DNA from: Haliotis asinina
Taxonomy: Eukaryota > Mollusca > Gastropoda > Lepetellida > Haliotidae
DNA length: 64,000 bases
Assembly (NCBI RefSeq): GCF_037392515.1
Contig: NC_090281.1
Location: forward strand, 43,314,645 to 43,378,644
Direction of reading: 5' to 3'
In this document: one piece after another, positions 50,740 to 63,420 of the stretch
How the letters are laid out: each line of letters starts with the position of its first letter
Position numbering within the stretch: position 1 is the first letter of the stretch
The notes under the pieces: generated by a model
Seen by the model: the letters and a program-made list of their open reading frames with translations, nothing else
The model's database searches: none
What the model was told of the DNA's origin: nothing
Program-made: the position numbers and the translations under genes

Positions 50740-53700
50740 CTAACTCCAATCTGTGGCCGGGTAGCCTTTGTAGAGACCATTGAAGAGAACGGCAAACGCC
50801 ACCAGCAGCAGAAACACAGCCATTGTGACCCAGCCGAGAGTTGTCTCCCAGGGGAGCTTCTTGATGTTCTTCAAGACAGGGATACCCAGCAACAGACCTG
50901 CAGATAGAGAGGAACATCAGAAGAATATCCCACCTGGAGACAGACTGGACATGACTTGCTCACTGAACACCTTCCATGCCAGTCCTAGCCACTGAACTCA
51001 TTTGGACATATTCATCACCTAACACACTTTCAGACCACTTTACTGAATACCCCATACACTCTCCATTATCATCCATAGCCAGTCAGCTGCTTTGTCCAGT
51101 TTGGCCACCTGTCACTGTCAGCATCTCACCCTCTGTCACCATGTTAACCGCCTATCAGACCTTTGATCAGCTTACATCTTCTGTAAGCAACAGGATCACC
51201 CGTCACCATCTTGACCAGTTGTCACCATGTTATTCACCTATCAGACCTGTGACCAGCTGGACCGCCTTATACCTCCAGCAGCTGGACCACATATCAATCT
51301 TGTCCACCTTTAAACTCCTGCCACAGTCTTGAGTGCCCATCATCCCGCCACCATCTCGACCACCCATCATTATCTTTCCAGCTGTCACCATGTCGACCAA
51401 CTGTCTCCCTCTCAATCATCTGTCCCCATCTGAACCACCCAGTGACCATCTGAACCACCCGATCACCATCTGGACTGCCCATCACCCAGGGATGGCAACA
51501 GAAAAATCAGTTTTCAAATGAAAACGTAACAATGTGTCATGAAAAGGGGGTTCAGATGATTAACAAAATTGATCAGTTTGAAATAAAATCAGCTGAAATG
51601 CACATAAAATTGCCATTCCTGATCCACCTACCAACCCATCACCATCTTGACCATCCATCACCAACTTTCCACCCGTTACTATGTCGACCATTTCTCTCCC
51701 TCCGGCATCATGATGACACCTATGTCCTTCAGCACTCACCTGTCAGGAACCCTCCAATATGAGCGGACACACCAACTTTCTACCTGTTACTATGTCGACC
51801 ATTTGTCTCCCTCCGGCATCATGATGACACCTATGTCCTTCAGCACTCACCTGTCAGGAACCCTCCAATATGAGCGGACACACCAACTTTCCACCCGTTA
51901 CTATGTCAACCACTTGTCTCCCTCCAGCATCATGATGACACCTATGTCCTTCAGCACTCACCTGTCAGGAACCCTCCAATATGAGCGGACACACCAACTT
52001 TCCACCCGTTACTATGTCAACCACTTGTCTCCCTCCGGCATCATGATGACACCTATGTCCTTCAGCACTCACCTGTCAGGAACCCTCCAATATGAGCGGA
52101 CACACCAACTTTCCACCCGTTACTATGTCGACCATTTGTCTCCCTCCGGCATCATGATGACACCTATGTCCTTCAGCACTCACCTGTCAGGAACCCTCCA
52201 ATATGAGCGGACACACCAACTTTCCACCCGTTACTATGTCAACCACTTGTCTCCCTCCAGCATCATGATGACACCTATGTCCTTCAGCACTCACCTGTCA
52301 GGAACCCTCCAATATGAGCGGACACACCAACTTTCCACCCGTTACTATGTCAACCACTTGTCTCCCTCCGGCATCATGATGACACCTATGTCCTTCAGCA
52401 CTCACCTGTCAGGAACCCTCCAATATGAGCGGACACACCAACTTTTCACCTGTTACTATGTCGACCACTTGTCTCCCTCCGGCATCATGATGACACCTAT
52501 GTCCTTCAGCACTCACCTGTCAGGAACCCTCCAATATGAGCGGACACACCAACTTTTCACCTGTTACTATGTCAACCACTTGTCTCCCTCCGGCATCATG
52601 ATGACACCTATGTCCTTCAGCACTCACCTGTCAGGAACCCTCCAATATGAGCGGACACACCAACTTTCTACCTGTTACTATGTCAACCACTTGTCTCCCT
52701 CCGGCATCATGATGACACCTATGTCCTTCAGCACTCACCTGTCAGGAACCCTCCAATATGAGCGGACACACCAACTTTCTACCTGTTACTATGTCAACCA
52801 CTTGTCTCCCTCCGGCATCATGATGACACCTATGTCCTTCAGCACTCACCTGTCAGGAACCCTCCAATATGAGCGGACACACCAACTTTCTGGTTCTCTG
52901 GTGCTGTGACTCTTCTGTAGATTGCGAGACTGGTATCTGGCACAACTACAAACATACATTTGAATATTTGAATGAAAGGAGGCAGCCTTTACAAGTTTTG
53001 ATTTTCTGTCTTTAACCAACATGATTACAAAGGATAACAGGCATGGTAAATAGCACAATACAGCTGTGCTTGGTGACTGCTGCACATGTGGGTAAGTAAA
53101 AATGGTAGAAACATTTACCACATGTATTGTTTGATATAGAATTGCCATTTCCATAGGCCAATCACTATAAGCATGAGGACACACAGCAACATGTCCACTA
53201 CTTCTACATGTGACATGTGACCCTACTGGGTGACTCACCGAGGGCCAGGATAATGAAGAGCCTGACAGGGGCACTCAGTAGAACACGCACGATGTTACCC
53301 TCACAGCACTTGTAGTTCATCTCCTTCCAGTTCTGCAACAGAGACCATGTTACATTTCACTTCAAGCCACAGAGTAGACATTTTGTGGGAGAACCGATAG
53401 GACACATATTTTTAGAGACTTCTAACATAGAAAACATGTACAGTTAGTGTCACTCACTCAAAGACTTAAGTTCCCAACAATCTTCATTGCAATACCTGTA
53501 CCTGAGTTGCTATAGATTGCAATGCAATTTGTTTGCCAACACACATCCCTATGAACTGCGCTCATAAGCAGGTTATGTGAGGTGACGTACCGTTGCTACT
53601 GCAGCTAGATGAGCTCCAAGCAGGGCATACACCCCTCCACTAGCCCCGACAAGTGCCACAGAATGGTCTGTCACCGAGTGAGCCAATGAACCTGGATAAC

Positions 53701-56700
53701 AGAGGTGACGTTTCACACAAGCAGAACATATACATTTGTTTAGTGTCAATCGGTACATATACAAGCTCTACATTAGCCCCATCATTTAGATCAGCCTCTT
53801 ATTTTAAGCCTCAAGTTTAAGCTGTAAAGGGAGACAACCAACAAAACAAGTATCATAAATTCAGAAATCAATCTCAGCTATACATAGATGCCATTGTTCA
53901 ATAGAGAATGATTTTATAAAATATTAACCAGAAAAACCACAACTTTCAATCGTTTGTTATAAACATTTGTTGCACTGTGAAATGAATGGATATGTAATGG
54001 ACATCTGTTTACATCATCTGTAATAACTCGCCTCTTTCCATGACCTTGTATCTGTATAGTACAGCATTTTGCCAAGAATTGTGGCAAACTAATTGAATCT
54101 CATGTCATAAAATGTGACATGAGGTCAGATAATTTCCTTGAAAATAGAGGTTTTCATTATCATTTCCGTGACTATAAAATTATTGTTAATGACATAAGAA
54201 ACTTACACACTGTGTCTTTATCATAATTTCTAGGAGTAGCCATAATTGGAATAGTTTAGATCTTTCCCTGGAAATACTCCAAGACTGTTTTCATCTCCAT
54301 GCTTAAACAACGCCCGGTCATGAACATGGCCAAGAGAAAGGTACGAATCGCCATCGGCTTGCCAGAATGACACAAGTAGTTACAAATGCTGGTTGGATAC
54401 AAGGGAGGTAACTTGTACTGTGTGACTGAAGCTAGTGGTTGTGTTTCAGTGTCTGACCATAACCAGTGCTGCTAAGTCTGTCTATGTTTACTACAAATAG
54501 TCAGATGGCTAAAATGATAGTACAGCTTGATGAGTATTGACAAAAATAAGTAGCAACAGTCTCCATCAGCATTTAACCAATTATTATTATTTTTCGATTA
54601 CAACATTATTCAGTTTGTCAGTATACCTACCTGCTAGAACTCCACACAAGTACACCACCATGACTCTCCACCACTTGTGTACGATCTCTAGTGGCAGACC
54701 AAACAACAGTTGAAAGATCATGTTGGACAGTATATGTAGATATCTGTAACAAAAGGCCTGATCTTAGATTCTAGCCATTAGCTCAATTTGTTTATATAGC
54801 AAAATCTTTCAATGACATTATGAGCTAACACTTGAATATCTTCCTTATATAATCATAAATTTTAACAAATGCTATTGGTGGTACTGCTAAACCGGCACTC
54901 ATCGGGACTGAACAAACAATTTGGTTTAGACAATGTGCCGGAGTGTAGACGTGATAATAAATGTACAAGCCACAAGAGGTACTGAGACTTAATGCCAGTG
55001 TTGACAACTTGCTGAATTGGATAGATGCCACTTTTGACAGCTTCCATTGTACTTCATTTTCTTTTGCATTTGGGGTAACATTGACACACTGTTGGAAAGT
55101 GGATGCATGTACTGTATCATACAAAAATCATTTGATTTGTTTTGGTTTGCTTTGTGACACATCTACAGCTACGATAAGTGTTAAGCACAGCTTTATCCCT
55201 GCAATGGTGGACTATGAATTTGAAAAGAAGCAAATGAAGGCATGTATATTCGGCTTTTGAAAATATTTACTTTCTAATGAGAAACTGTACTTTGTGTTGG
55301 CCTGGTAGTTTATGAAATGTCTAAAATTGTTCAGTAAAATTGGCAGAATTCACATTTGTACATTTATAGTGTAATTCAAATTCAGTAATTATTAAAAAGC
55401 TTGGTTCATAAAATATCTCCCCAACTATACTGTCATTCTCTTCAGTTGATAGTCTTTTATCCCTGTTTTCACTCCCAAATCCTGTAAAACAGAATTTACA
55501 TTTATTCCTCTAACTCTCAATACAGCCATTTGACAGTTTGCATATACTTCCACTTGGCATTTAACCTGGCCATGTTTTAGTAATAACTGCAGTGTAGTGC
55601 TAGTATAATTTCATGATTGTTATAAGCTGCTTAAAATAATTCAGAAACAGTTTGTTGGTGTACATACCCTTGATGTATAAACATGTATGTGAGGTATCGC
55701 CAGGCCTCGTATCTGCGTCTCGGGGTGTACACAAGGGGACTGTACATAGGTACTCCACTTGTGGCTGTCACAGCTTCACCTTGCTTGGCCAATTCGGCAG
55801 CATAAACACCAAATATCACAATCTGTAACAGAAACAAGAGGAGGTGAAGAGTTATCTCCCTTTGATCAGATGTTGACCATAACTGTCTGTGCAGATGTTG
55901 CATGATTTTTGCAAAGATACTGTGGATATGAATTCATGGAATATCTCGTATTACTGACTGAGATTCTAGTTTAATGTGTCACTGGTGTTATGCTGTCTGG
56001 AGCTGCAGTATTTGCAGTAGGCAAGTGAGAAATGTTTCAATGGAAAGTGGTCAAGAGTTACATGTGAGATTACACTAGACTAACGTCTAGTCTCTGAAAT
56101 CAACATATTCTACAGAAAAAAAGAAAAAGAGTTCCTGAATTATAAATATAAAAAAGGAGCCAACAGACAGGTGTGGAAATCTAGATTTGGCACTTGATTA
56201 GACTAGATAAATTTGTTTAAGGGTCGGAATGACTCAGTAAAGTACATATTCAAGCACTTTTGTTGGGTTGAGTCTCATCCATGATCTGAACCCCCACCAA
56301 CAGAGTCAGGCACCTAATCACTGATTAGTAATCAGTACATAAAGTCAGCCATCTAACCCACTGTGCCAACATGACTGCCACAAATATGAAAGTTGGACAA
56401 ATTGTTGGCTAGACCACAGACTTTGTGTACCCCTCTGATGAATATAAACTGGCAGCTTCCAAGGCCGATTAGCCACTAGCCTCTGAGGGTGTGGGTTCAA
56501 ATCCTGGCTTGGACTCAACCCAACCAACAAAGTACTAGAATCTGTATTAGACAGAGAAATCCCAAATACTACACATAACATTTAAACAGTTTCTAAATGG
56601 CACTGTGTATTAATCTTTCCCTACTGTAACTAAAGGAAGATTCATAAATTATGTAGGGATCAGGAGTTTGTAACACTGGGAAAGACTGATAGACCAATGT

Positions 56701-59700
56701 TATATTTATGGTGATAATAGTAATATTATCTCACTGAGCTGTAATAACTCTTGGTCATTCAGACTGATGCTCCAATATATATTTCATGTCGTCTTGACAG
56801 TCCAAACCAAATGTACAAAAGCATAATCATCATACACATTCAGACAAACCTTGGTTTAATCAGTCCTGGATTAATCAGGGACAGACAGAAACAATCAGAC
56901 ACGACTGCTGGACGTTGTCACATGTAAGTGGTCAGTATTAGATACTACCAGTCACAACTAGTTTCTTTCTCAACAGAAGCTCATCCACCACGGGAGTCAC
57001 TGTCAACACAGGTGCTACAGATGTGAACCACAGGTCTTCGCACACAGAAATGTACACTCAACAAAGTCAAAATGCAGAAACATACCTGATATCCTAAATG
57101 GCCAACAAAATCATATTTCGTAATCCAAATCTGAAAGTGTATATTGTTGGTCCTGTTCGGCTGATTGTGAATGATATTCCGCACCGTGAAACATTTGTTA
57201 CTGTATGTGCCTTTCTTATATAACACGATCAAATAATCATCTAATACAACAGTATCACAGATCTGATTGAGAAAACGACACAGTGTTGTGAGATGCAAAC
57301 ACAAATACATTTGTCACAAATAAATGTTTTGTGTGCCAGACAGTGCCTTGATTGTTAGCCCCTACATTTGGTTGAAAAATTGAAATGAAATGAACAGATG
57401 AAAACCTGACATGTGATTGAAAAACAGACTTTCTTTGTTATTATTGTTGCAGTTTTGTTGAGTGTCTGTCCCTCAGGACAGACAGAAAGTTGTTGGCTCC
57501 CACAATACTGACCAATCGTGTAGTGTCGAAGGAGGTTTCCAAATACCAGTTTATGACCCCGAGCAAATGACTTTTTCTGCATATATTGATTATATTTATG
57601 AAATAGGAGCCTGTGGAATGAAATCCGACTGAAATGAAATTCCTGAAATTTTGACTAAGTTTCACAGTATACAGCATACAGCAAACTGAGGTGTACGTCT
57701 GTAGTACCCCTGAAGACAACAACCCCACTGGTGGATGAACGTGTGTTCAGAAAGAAACTGGTTGTGTCTGCTATTGTCTACTACCAACCACGTATATGTG
57801 ACAACATCCAGCAGTTCTGCCAACAGTGACCCCTTCAGCACCAGTGATGGTGTGACTTACTTCAGCAGTGCTCATGATGATTATGAAGAGAGGAGGTGGA
57901 CGGCAGTTGTAGTTGGCAAGAAAGTCATTCCTCATACTCTGTGGCACAATGTTGGCAATGGCTGCCCCAAGGACACTTCTGAAAGCCGATCTTTCAGACT
58001 TTGTAAGACCTTCATCACTCGTCATCTGAAAAGATTGAAAAATGACTGATAAACATCGGTGTTTCATGTTTAGACTCGCTACGCTATCCTACTAGGGTCT
58101 GTGTTGTGGAAACTGCACTGTAATCATTATGTAGTTGAAAATTTGGCTTTTGATGTCGGATATGGTCAAGTTTATGTAAAACAAATGATCTTCTCATCTC
58201 TATCAGTCTGTGTGAAACAAGTAGTCACATAAGGTAGAGAAGCTGTCCTGAGCTGGACTAAAATAAGAAGCTTTAATGTCTCGGAGGGGGTGAGCATTTT
58301 CTCAGACACTATACTACTTACAAGATTAACAAACTCAGTGTAAGTGATCATGTTGTCATCATTGTAGTCAGCTCGGTCCAGCAGCTGGTTGAGGCGCCGC
58401 TTGCTGATCTTGTCGGTGATACCCTCTTCCTCCATTTCACGCTGCAGATCCCCCAGCGCCACACCCTCCGGCCCATGCTGCAACAACAACATCAAGGTAA
58501 CAACTGCTCCAAGGCTTGACACAAACAACAACTATTCTGAGGCTTTATAATAACAACAAATTTCTGAGGACCTACTGTAAGAACAACTGTTCCGAGGCTC
58601 TATGGTAACAACTGTTCAAAGGCTCTTGGGTAACAGCTTCTGTAAGGCTCTATGGTAACAACTGTTCAAAGGCTCTATTACACAACAACATCTGTAAGGC
58701 TCTGTGGTAACAACTGCTGTAAGGCTCTGTGGTAACAACTACTTGAGGGCTCTATGGTAACAACTGTTATAAGGCTCTATGGTAACAACTGTTGAAATTC
58801 TCTGTGGTAACAACTGTTCAAAGGCTCTGTTATACAACAGTCTAAGTAAGCTTATCCTCAGTACTTTTCGTTACACTCCACCACTGAGTATAACAAAACC
58901 TTATGGGAGGTCGCGTCAGGTAACCTTTGAAATTAACCAATCAGAACACAGCTTACCAAATCGCGAAAGTGTACATTCACACATTTCTTATGAACTTTTT
59001 ATCTCGAAAAGGTTCGTACCCGAACGATTCCAAATGCTATTTAGAGTACGATCGCTTCCGGGTGATACACACGGCGTACATACTGCCATGACAACGGTGA
59101 GTAAACAGTCGCTGAAATAGTGTTTTTGACAATATTTAAGGATGTTATCTTGCGGAAATATTAGCTAATGGTAACCATGTCAACAGAAACCCCAAAGCGT
59201 ACATACTGCAGGTCAAATAACTGTTATATGCTGATTTTTGTTTGTGGAGAGATCTGTGTTGGTGATCTGAATATTTTGAAAGTCCCTCCGATCCCTAAAT
59301 AGTAGCCGTTGTCTGATCGGTTAAATCTATTTCACAGTCTTGCATTTGATTGGACTGTCATTGATTGCTCAAAGCTTACCTGACGTGACCTACTAGGTTT
59401 TGTTAGACTCAGTGATGAATACACTGAGATGAAGTTTACTTAGACTGTATTATACAACAACTTCTGTAAGGCTCTGTTCACATCAATTCATGTAACTAGT
59501 TTCAACATCTTTTTTATAAGGACAATGTACTTATAGGCATGTTCTATTCCAAAGGTAGAAAATTCCAGGATAAATATTGTAAAATCTGATGTGACCACCA
59601 TTCTGCAAGTGTCCCAATCTCTGTCTATGGACCAAGTGTCTACAGCTGTTGCAGGAGATATAAATCATGTTCCCAGTGCCCATAACACCTCCACCACAGC

Positions 59701-60250
59701 TGACGAACACAACCTATAATTGCAACCCCATATGTTTGTACAAGGTTGTCAATGCTTCTCACAGAATGGCATGGAGAAATAAAAGACTACATACAATTTA
59801 CTTGTGCTTAAAATACATTTCCTTTTCTGATTCAAATTGACATAAACATTTGACTCCAAAAAGTATCTAAGCATCAGTCTAAAATTTCAGAAATTTAAAG
59901 TTTATTGAATCTTGTAATATGTTACATTTAGGAGTGAAGTTTATTATCATTATGAATTAACAAAAATTGCCTAACCACCATCACCAGCCACAGACTATCT
60001 ACAGTCTGTGACTAACTCTTCAAGCCCTCTTTGAAAATGACAAAACCAGTGCATATTGTGATTAACAGACTGACAAATACATTTGCAGTGATTGAAACAC
60101 AGATAGGCTTATTTTGAACACTGCCACAAAAACAGCAATCATAATAACAGGTGATCAATATATCTGAACACAAAATTATTTTATTTTCTCTCAGTGAAAG
60201 ATACTTACTCTATCAAATATTGGCTTGAAGTTCTGTTTGACAATATTCAT
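50740..60250 (-). CDS. RHBDL: EF-hand rhomboid-family serine protease, gene 3 (9 coding exons, 359 aa)
   Basis: Coding exons in transcript order: 60209-60250, 58322-58477, 57861-58025, 55668-55822, 54631-54743, 53591-53691, 53239-53332, 52850-52945, 50740-50897 (stop TAG at 50740-50742). All phases close, giving 359 codons. The ATG at 60250-60248 has an in-frame TGA two codons upstream. Seen: a canonical EF-hand loop at residues 51-62 (DYNDDNMITYTE: D1, N3, D5, I8, E12), preceded by a degenerate loop near residue 13; then NCRPPPLF before helix 1, RYEAWRYLTYMFIHQG, HILSN, GASGG with Ser228, AHIGG with His301, and KGYPATDWS at the end. EF-hands before the rhomboid core are typical of RHBDL1/RHBDL3 and fly Rhomboid-4, which suggests Ca2+-regulated intramembrane cleavage. 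The His exon is followed by ten partial copies of itself. CCAAT-rich repeats lie just upstream of the start. Confidence 0.92.
51660..52849 (-). repeat. 111-bp minisatellite copying gene 3's catalytic-His exon end and splice donor
   Basis: Donor motifs occur at 51735, 51846, 51957, 52068, 52179, 52290, 52401, 52512, 52623, 52734 and at the true exon (52845): ten extra copies at exact 111-bp spacing. Each unit has ~39 nt equal to the exon end encoding GVSAHIGGFLTG, including the catalytic His codon, and ~72 nt of intron. Unit identity is very high. The plus-strand 420-codon frame over the array arises because 111 is a multiple of three. Confidence 0.95.
54957..55060 (+). repeat. Dispersed repeat Y, copy 2
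   Basis: Colinear with 9561-9664: 'ataaatgtacaagcc', 'ccagtgttgacaacttgctg', 'gacagcttccattgtact'. It lies in an intron of gene 3. Confidence 0.75.
56440..56530 (+). repeat. tRNA-like SINE head
   Basis: 'gccgattagccactagcctc' followed by box-B-like 'gtgggttcaaatcctggc'. No acceptor-stem pairing, so this is not a tRNA gene. Confidence 0.5.
58480..58837. repeat. Degenerate ~28-bp repeat (aaggctctatggtaacaact)
   Basis: About 11 imperfect copies of 'aaggctctatggtaacaact' with variable linkers, downstream of gene 3's EF-hand exon acceptor; it resumes after MITE copy 3 at 59449-59480. Confidence 0.8.
58838..59448 (+). mobile_element. MITE family M, copy 3 (611 bp, 9-bp TSD)
   Basis: Starts 'cagtctaagtaag' and ends 'gtttacttagactgt'. 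The flanking nine bases are gttatacaa and attatacaa (one mismatch). Interior is colinear with copies 1 and 2. It is inserted into a degenerate repeat in the first coding intron of gene 3. Confidence 0.87.
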
Positions 60251-60602
60251 CAATCAGAGACATCCACAGCAGGTAAATCCAATGAAAAGAATAAAATGTC
60301 CCCAATCGTCAGCACCCGGATCATGTGACATTAATATTATCCAATGAGAACGCAGATGGATATATTGTCACCAATCAGGAGCACAGCATCCACATCATGT
60401 AACATCAGCATTATCCAATGAGAACGCAGATGGATATATTGTCACCAATCAGGAGCACAGCATCCACATCATGTAACATCAGCATTATCCAATGAGAACG
60501 CAGATGGATATATTGTCACCAATCAGGAGCACAGCATCCACATCATGTAACATCAGCATTATCCAATGAGAACGCAGATGGATATATTGTCACCAGTCAG
60601 AA
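60251..60602 (-). promoter_or_regulatory. CCAAT-rich 74-bp repeats upstream of the gene 3 start codon
   Basis: Four units at 74-bp spacing each carry 'tatccaatgagaacgc' and, except the last, 'caccaatcaggag'. CCAAT occurs at 60279, 60302, 60341, 60371, 60415, 60445, 60489, 60519 and 60563. The motif 'ccaatcagg' fits the NF-Y site. The position just 5' of the ATG suggests the core promoter or 5' leader, which is inference. Confidence 0.55.
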
Positions 60603-62225
60603 TCAAGTGTAGAATATGAAAATGAAGAGAAAACATTTGTTAGCTTAAACGTTGCTCAAATACTGAAATAGATATTTTACTCCAACATGTTTTTTATAAA
60701 TCTACATCAAAATCAATCATTTCCAAAACACATAAAAACACAAATGCAGACTTACGAAGAAAACATTTACCAAAGTAAATCTTATCTTCATGAAATTAGA
60801 GTTACCTGCTCCTGCCATGTATTGAAGTACATGTACCAGGTTGATGATGAACTGAACAATTTCTTGACAATGCAATAAAAAGAGGGCTTTTAATGTATTT
60901 TTTGCACACATTTCAAACCTGAGAACAGACTGCCTATATTTTGAGCTGTGCCCATTCAAAAACTTGTCATGGGTTTGGTTACTACAATTAACATGAGACG
61001 GAGGAAGTTGTGGTATAAAGTGTCAAGCTTCCTCAATTAAACACTACAACACTAGCTGTAACTATTGCACCTAGTTAGCCAGAGAATTGTTATATTCAAA
61101 GATGCTCTCTCACTTTATCATCTCCAGGACTATTTTTATGACACACATTGGGGCGAAATGCCACACATAACAGTGTGCTGCTTCACTGGGGAAGAGAGCA
61201 GCATACAATTTCCACATTCCAAACTGCATAATTATTGCATGTTAATAACTAATCATTATGTACTTGACCTGATTCCATCTGCAATGCATAAAAACTAGTA
61301 CAGATGGTATAGTCAACTTCACCTCAAAATCACTACACTCCTTATTCAACATCAGACATCTGCTACAAAATAGCTAGTTTAACAAACAAGCACAATTCCA
61401 ACGTATGTTGAGTAATATCACAGAGTGCTTGTATATGGGGTATGATAATGTTCACTAGGTGATGCAACCCACCACCTAGTCTATCTCATAGTCCCTGAAT
61501 CATATTATTTACCCTACTACCTAACCCTAATGCAATGCTAGAGCTCTAAATGGAGCAAGTTGAGATTTCCCAATGTTCAGAATCTCCTATCTCACTAGGG
61601 TTCCTTGTCAATTTAAATGGGTTTATTTGTTACAGTAGAAATTACACAATGTTGTTCAGTGAGTAAGCGTTAGTCTATCCATCACCTAATACATATTACA
61701 TTATGTGACCTCCCTAGAAGGTTGTTGTGACTTTTGCTGACCCTTTCTAAATATGTACGATGTGTATAAAACTGATCAATTTTTATTAATTTTTCAACAA
61801 CAAAACGGCTGTGCAGGTTTTAATGGATGCTTGAACTAGACAATGACCACCATTTACTGCATGGCTAAACTGAATAGTGTATATTTTATTTTGTTTATTT
61901 GCTGTTTAATGCAACACTTTATATCAGTACTAGTTGGCTCTTACACCAAACATGGGTTGCTCAGGAACATTTCAAACCCGATTCTTCAGAAGTTAAAATA
62001 TCCCCAAACAGCTTAGCATAAAATGTGACCTGTAATGAAACTATAGTTAAAAACTGCATGATCACTCATGTTTACCACTTTTGTCAGTTGTACGTAATTA
62101 ATAAAATATAATAGGATAGTGGAATGTTTTGTTTTTTTTATTTTTACGTTTGGATGTTGCCCCAACTCACAAGTAGGTGATGGATGTAAGGGTAACACCA
62201 GCAACAACATACTACACACAAGTGT
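60603..62225. other. Upstream of gene 3, nothing recognised
   Basis: AT-rich sequence with no exon I can support. Confidence 0.4.
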
Positions 62226-62310
62226 CACAGTGAGTGAGCTTAGTTTTACGCCACACTCAGCAATATTCCAGGTGTTTGTGATAAGGGTAACCGACCTCAG
62301 ACTAATTGTA
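62226..62310 (-). repeat. SINE V fragment
   Basis: 'gtgagtgagcttagttttac' then 'gccacactcagcaatattcc', the start of SINE V in the orientation seen at 21455. Confidence 0.75.
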
Positions 62311-62359
62311 GCAGCTTCTTGTCTCAAATAATACCTAACACTTGTACTGTTTCAATCAC

Positions 62360-62660
62360 AAACTGATATTGATATGCAAAGCTTGTAGGACAAATTCATA
62401 TTGCTGTGTAATAATTGTAGGTATGCAATACTATAGAACAAATTGATATTGCTATGTATTATTTGAAAAACAAATTGATACTGCTGTGGAATACTTGTAG
62501 AACAAATTGATATAGCCGCAAAGTACTTGAATAACAAATTGATATTGGTATGTAATACTTGTAGAACATTGATATTGCTATGTAATGCTTGTATAGCAAA
62601 TTGATATTGCTATGTATTATTTGAAAAAACAAATTGATACTGCTGTGGAATACTTGTAGA
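62360..62660. repeat. Degenerate ~38-bp repeat (caaattgatattgctatgta)
   Basis: Seven or more imperfect copies of 'caaattgatattgctatgta' with 'atacttgtagaa' linkers. Confidence 0.85.
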
Positions 62661-63194
62661 ACACAAAACTTATTTCAAACCATTACCTACAAAATTTGCT
62701 GTAACAGTCTTAATTTGTCTAATGTAGGCCTAACCCTATGGTGCTATTTTCATACCACTGATAAATGCTTGATAACAGCCATCCCACTCAAAAACAGTGT
62801 ATTCAAATGGACAAAAGTTTCATTCATACAGTTCATGGCACAAGTTTCTAAATACAATATATTTCCTACACAGGCTTTACTGTCAACAGTGTATTCTGAA
62901 CCTGAGAAATTCAATACACAGTTTAAATATACTCATGAAAACAAATAAGGGAAAACAAGTACAAGTGTTCCTTTATTTATTTCCAGATTTTCACCAACAG
63001 TGCAAGATAAAGCACGGCAAGACACCCTGGAAACTGTATAGGAACATTTGTGCTTTCATGTGCTCCTTGATTCCTTTCAATGAGAATAGTAATTATTCTA
63101 AAAATGTATATTTCATGCACAACAAATTCAGTATGAACACTTTTTAATATCACTATGTAAGAATCAATGTTAGGTATCTTTAAAATGATATATC

Positions 63195-63420
63195 ATGAGT
63201 GAGTGAGTGAGTGAGTGAGTTGGGTTTAAAATCACTTTGAGCAGTATTCTAATTATCTCACAGCTTCTTGGTTTAATGTGATGGGAAAATCTGAGGTCAT
63301 GAAGCCTGCCATATGGTGCTCACAAACCTAAAAACATCATCAGGGAGAACCAGGATTTGAACCCAGGATTACATGACTCTGCAGGTTCAAAAAACAGGCA
63401 ACTAACAGACTTCCATTGGC
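63195..63420 (-). repeat. SINE-like sequence with (GAGT)n start and tRNA-like part
   Basis: A (gagt)n run and 'ttgggtttaaaatcac', followed by 'accaggatttgaacccagga', which is an antisense box-B-like motif. Confidence 0.55.

Noticed and set aside
51647-52909. A 420-codon plus-strand frame made of 37-residue repeats (…HLSPSGIMMTPMSFSTHLSG…)
   Set aside because: It is antisense to a 111-bp minisatellite derived from gene 3's His exon; the period being a multiple of three explains the openness.
56440-56530. Possible tRNA gene
   Set aside because: A box-B-like motif is present, but no cloverleaf or acceptor stem can be formed; a SINE head is more likely.
60717-60959. 80-codon minus-strand frame upstream of gene 3 as an extra first exon
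   Set aside because: The ATG at 60250 already has an in-frame upstream stop, and this frame has no EF-hand or signal features.
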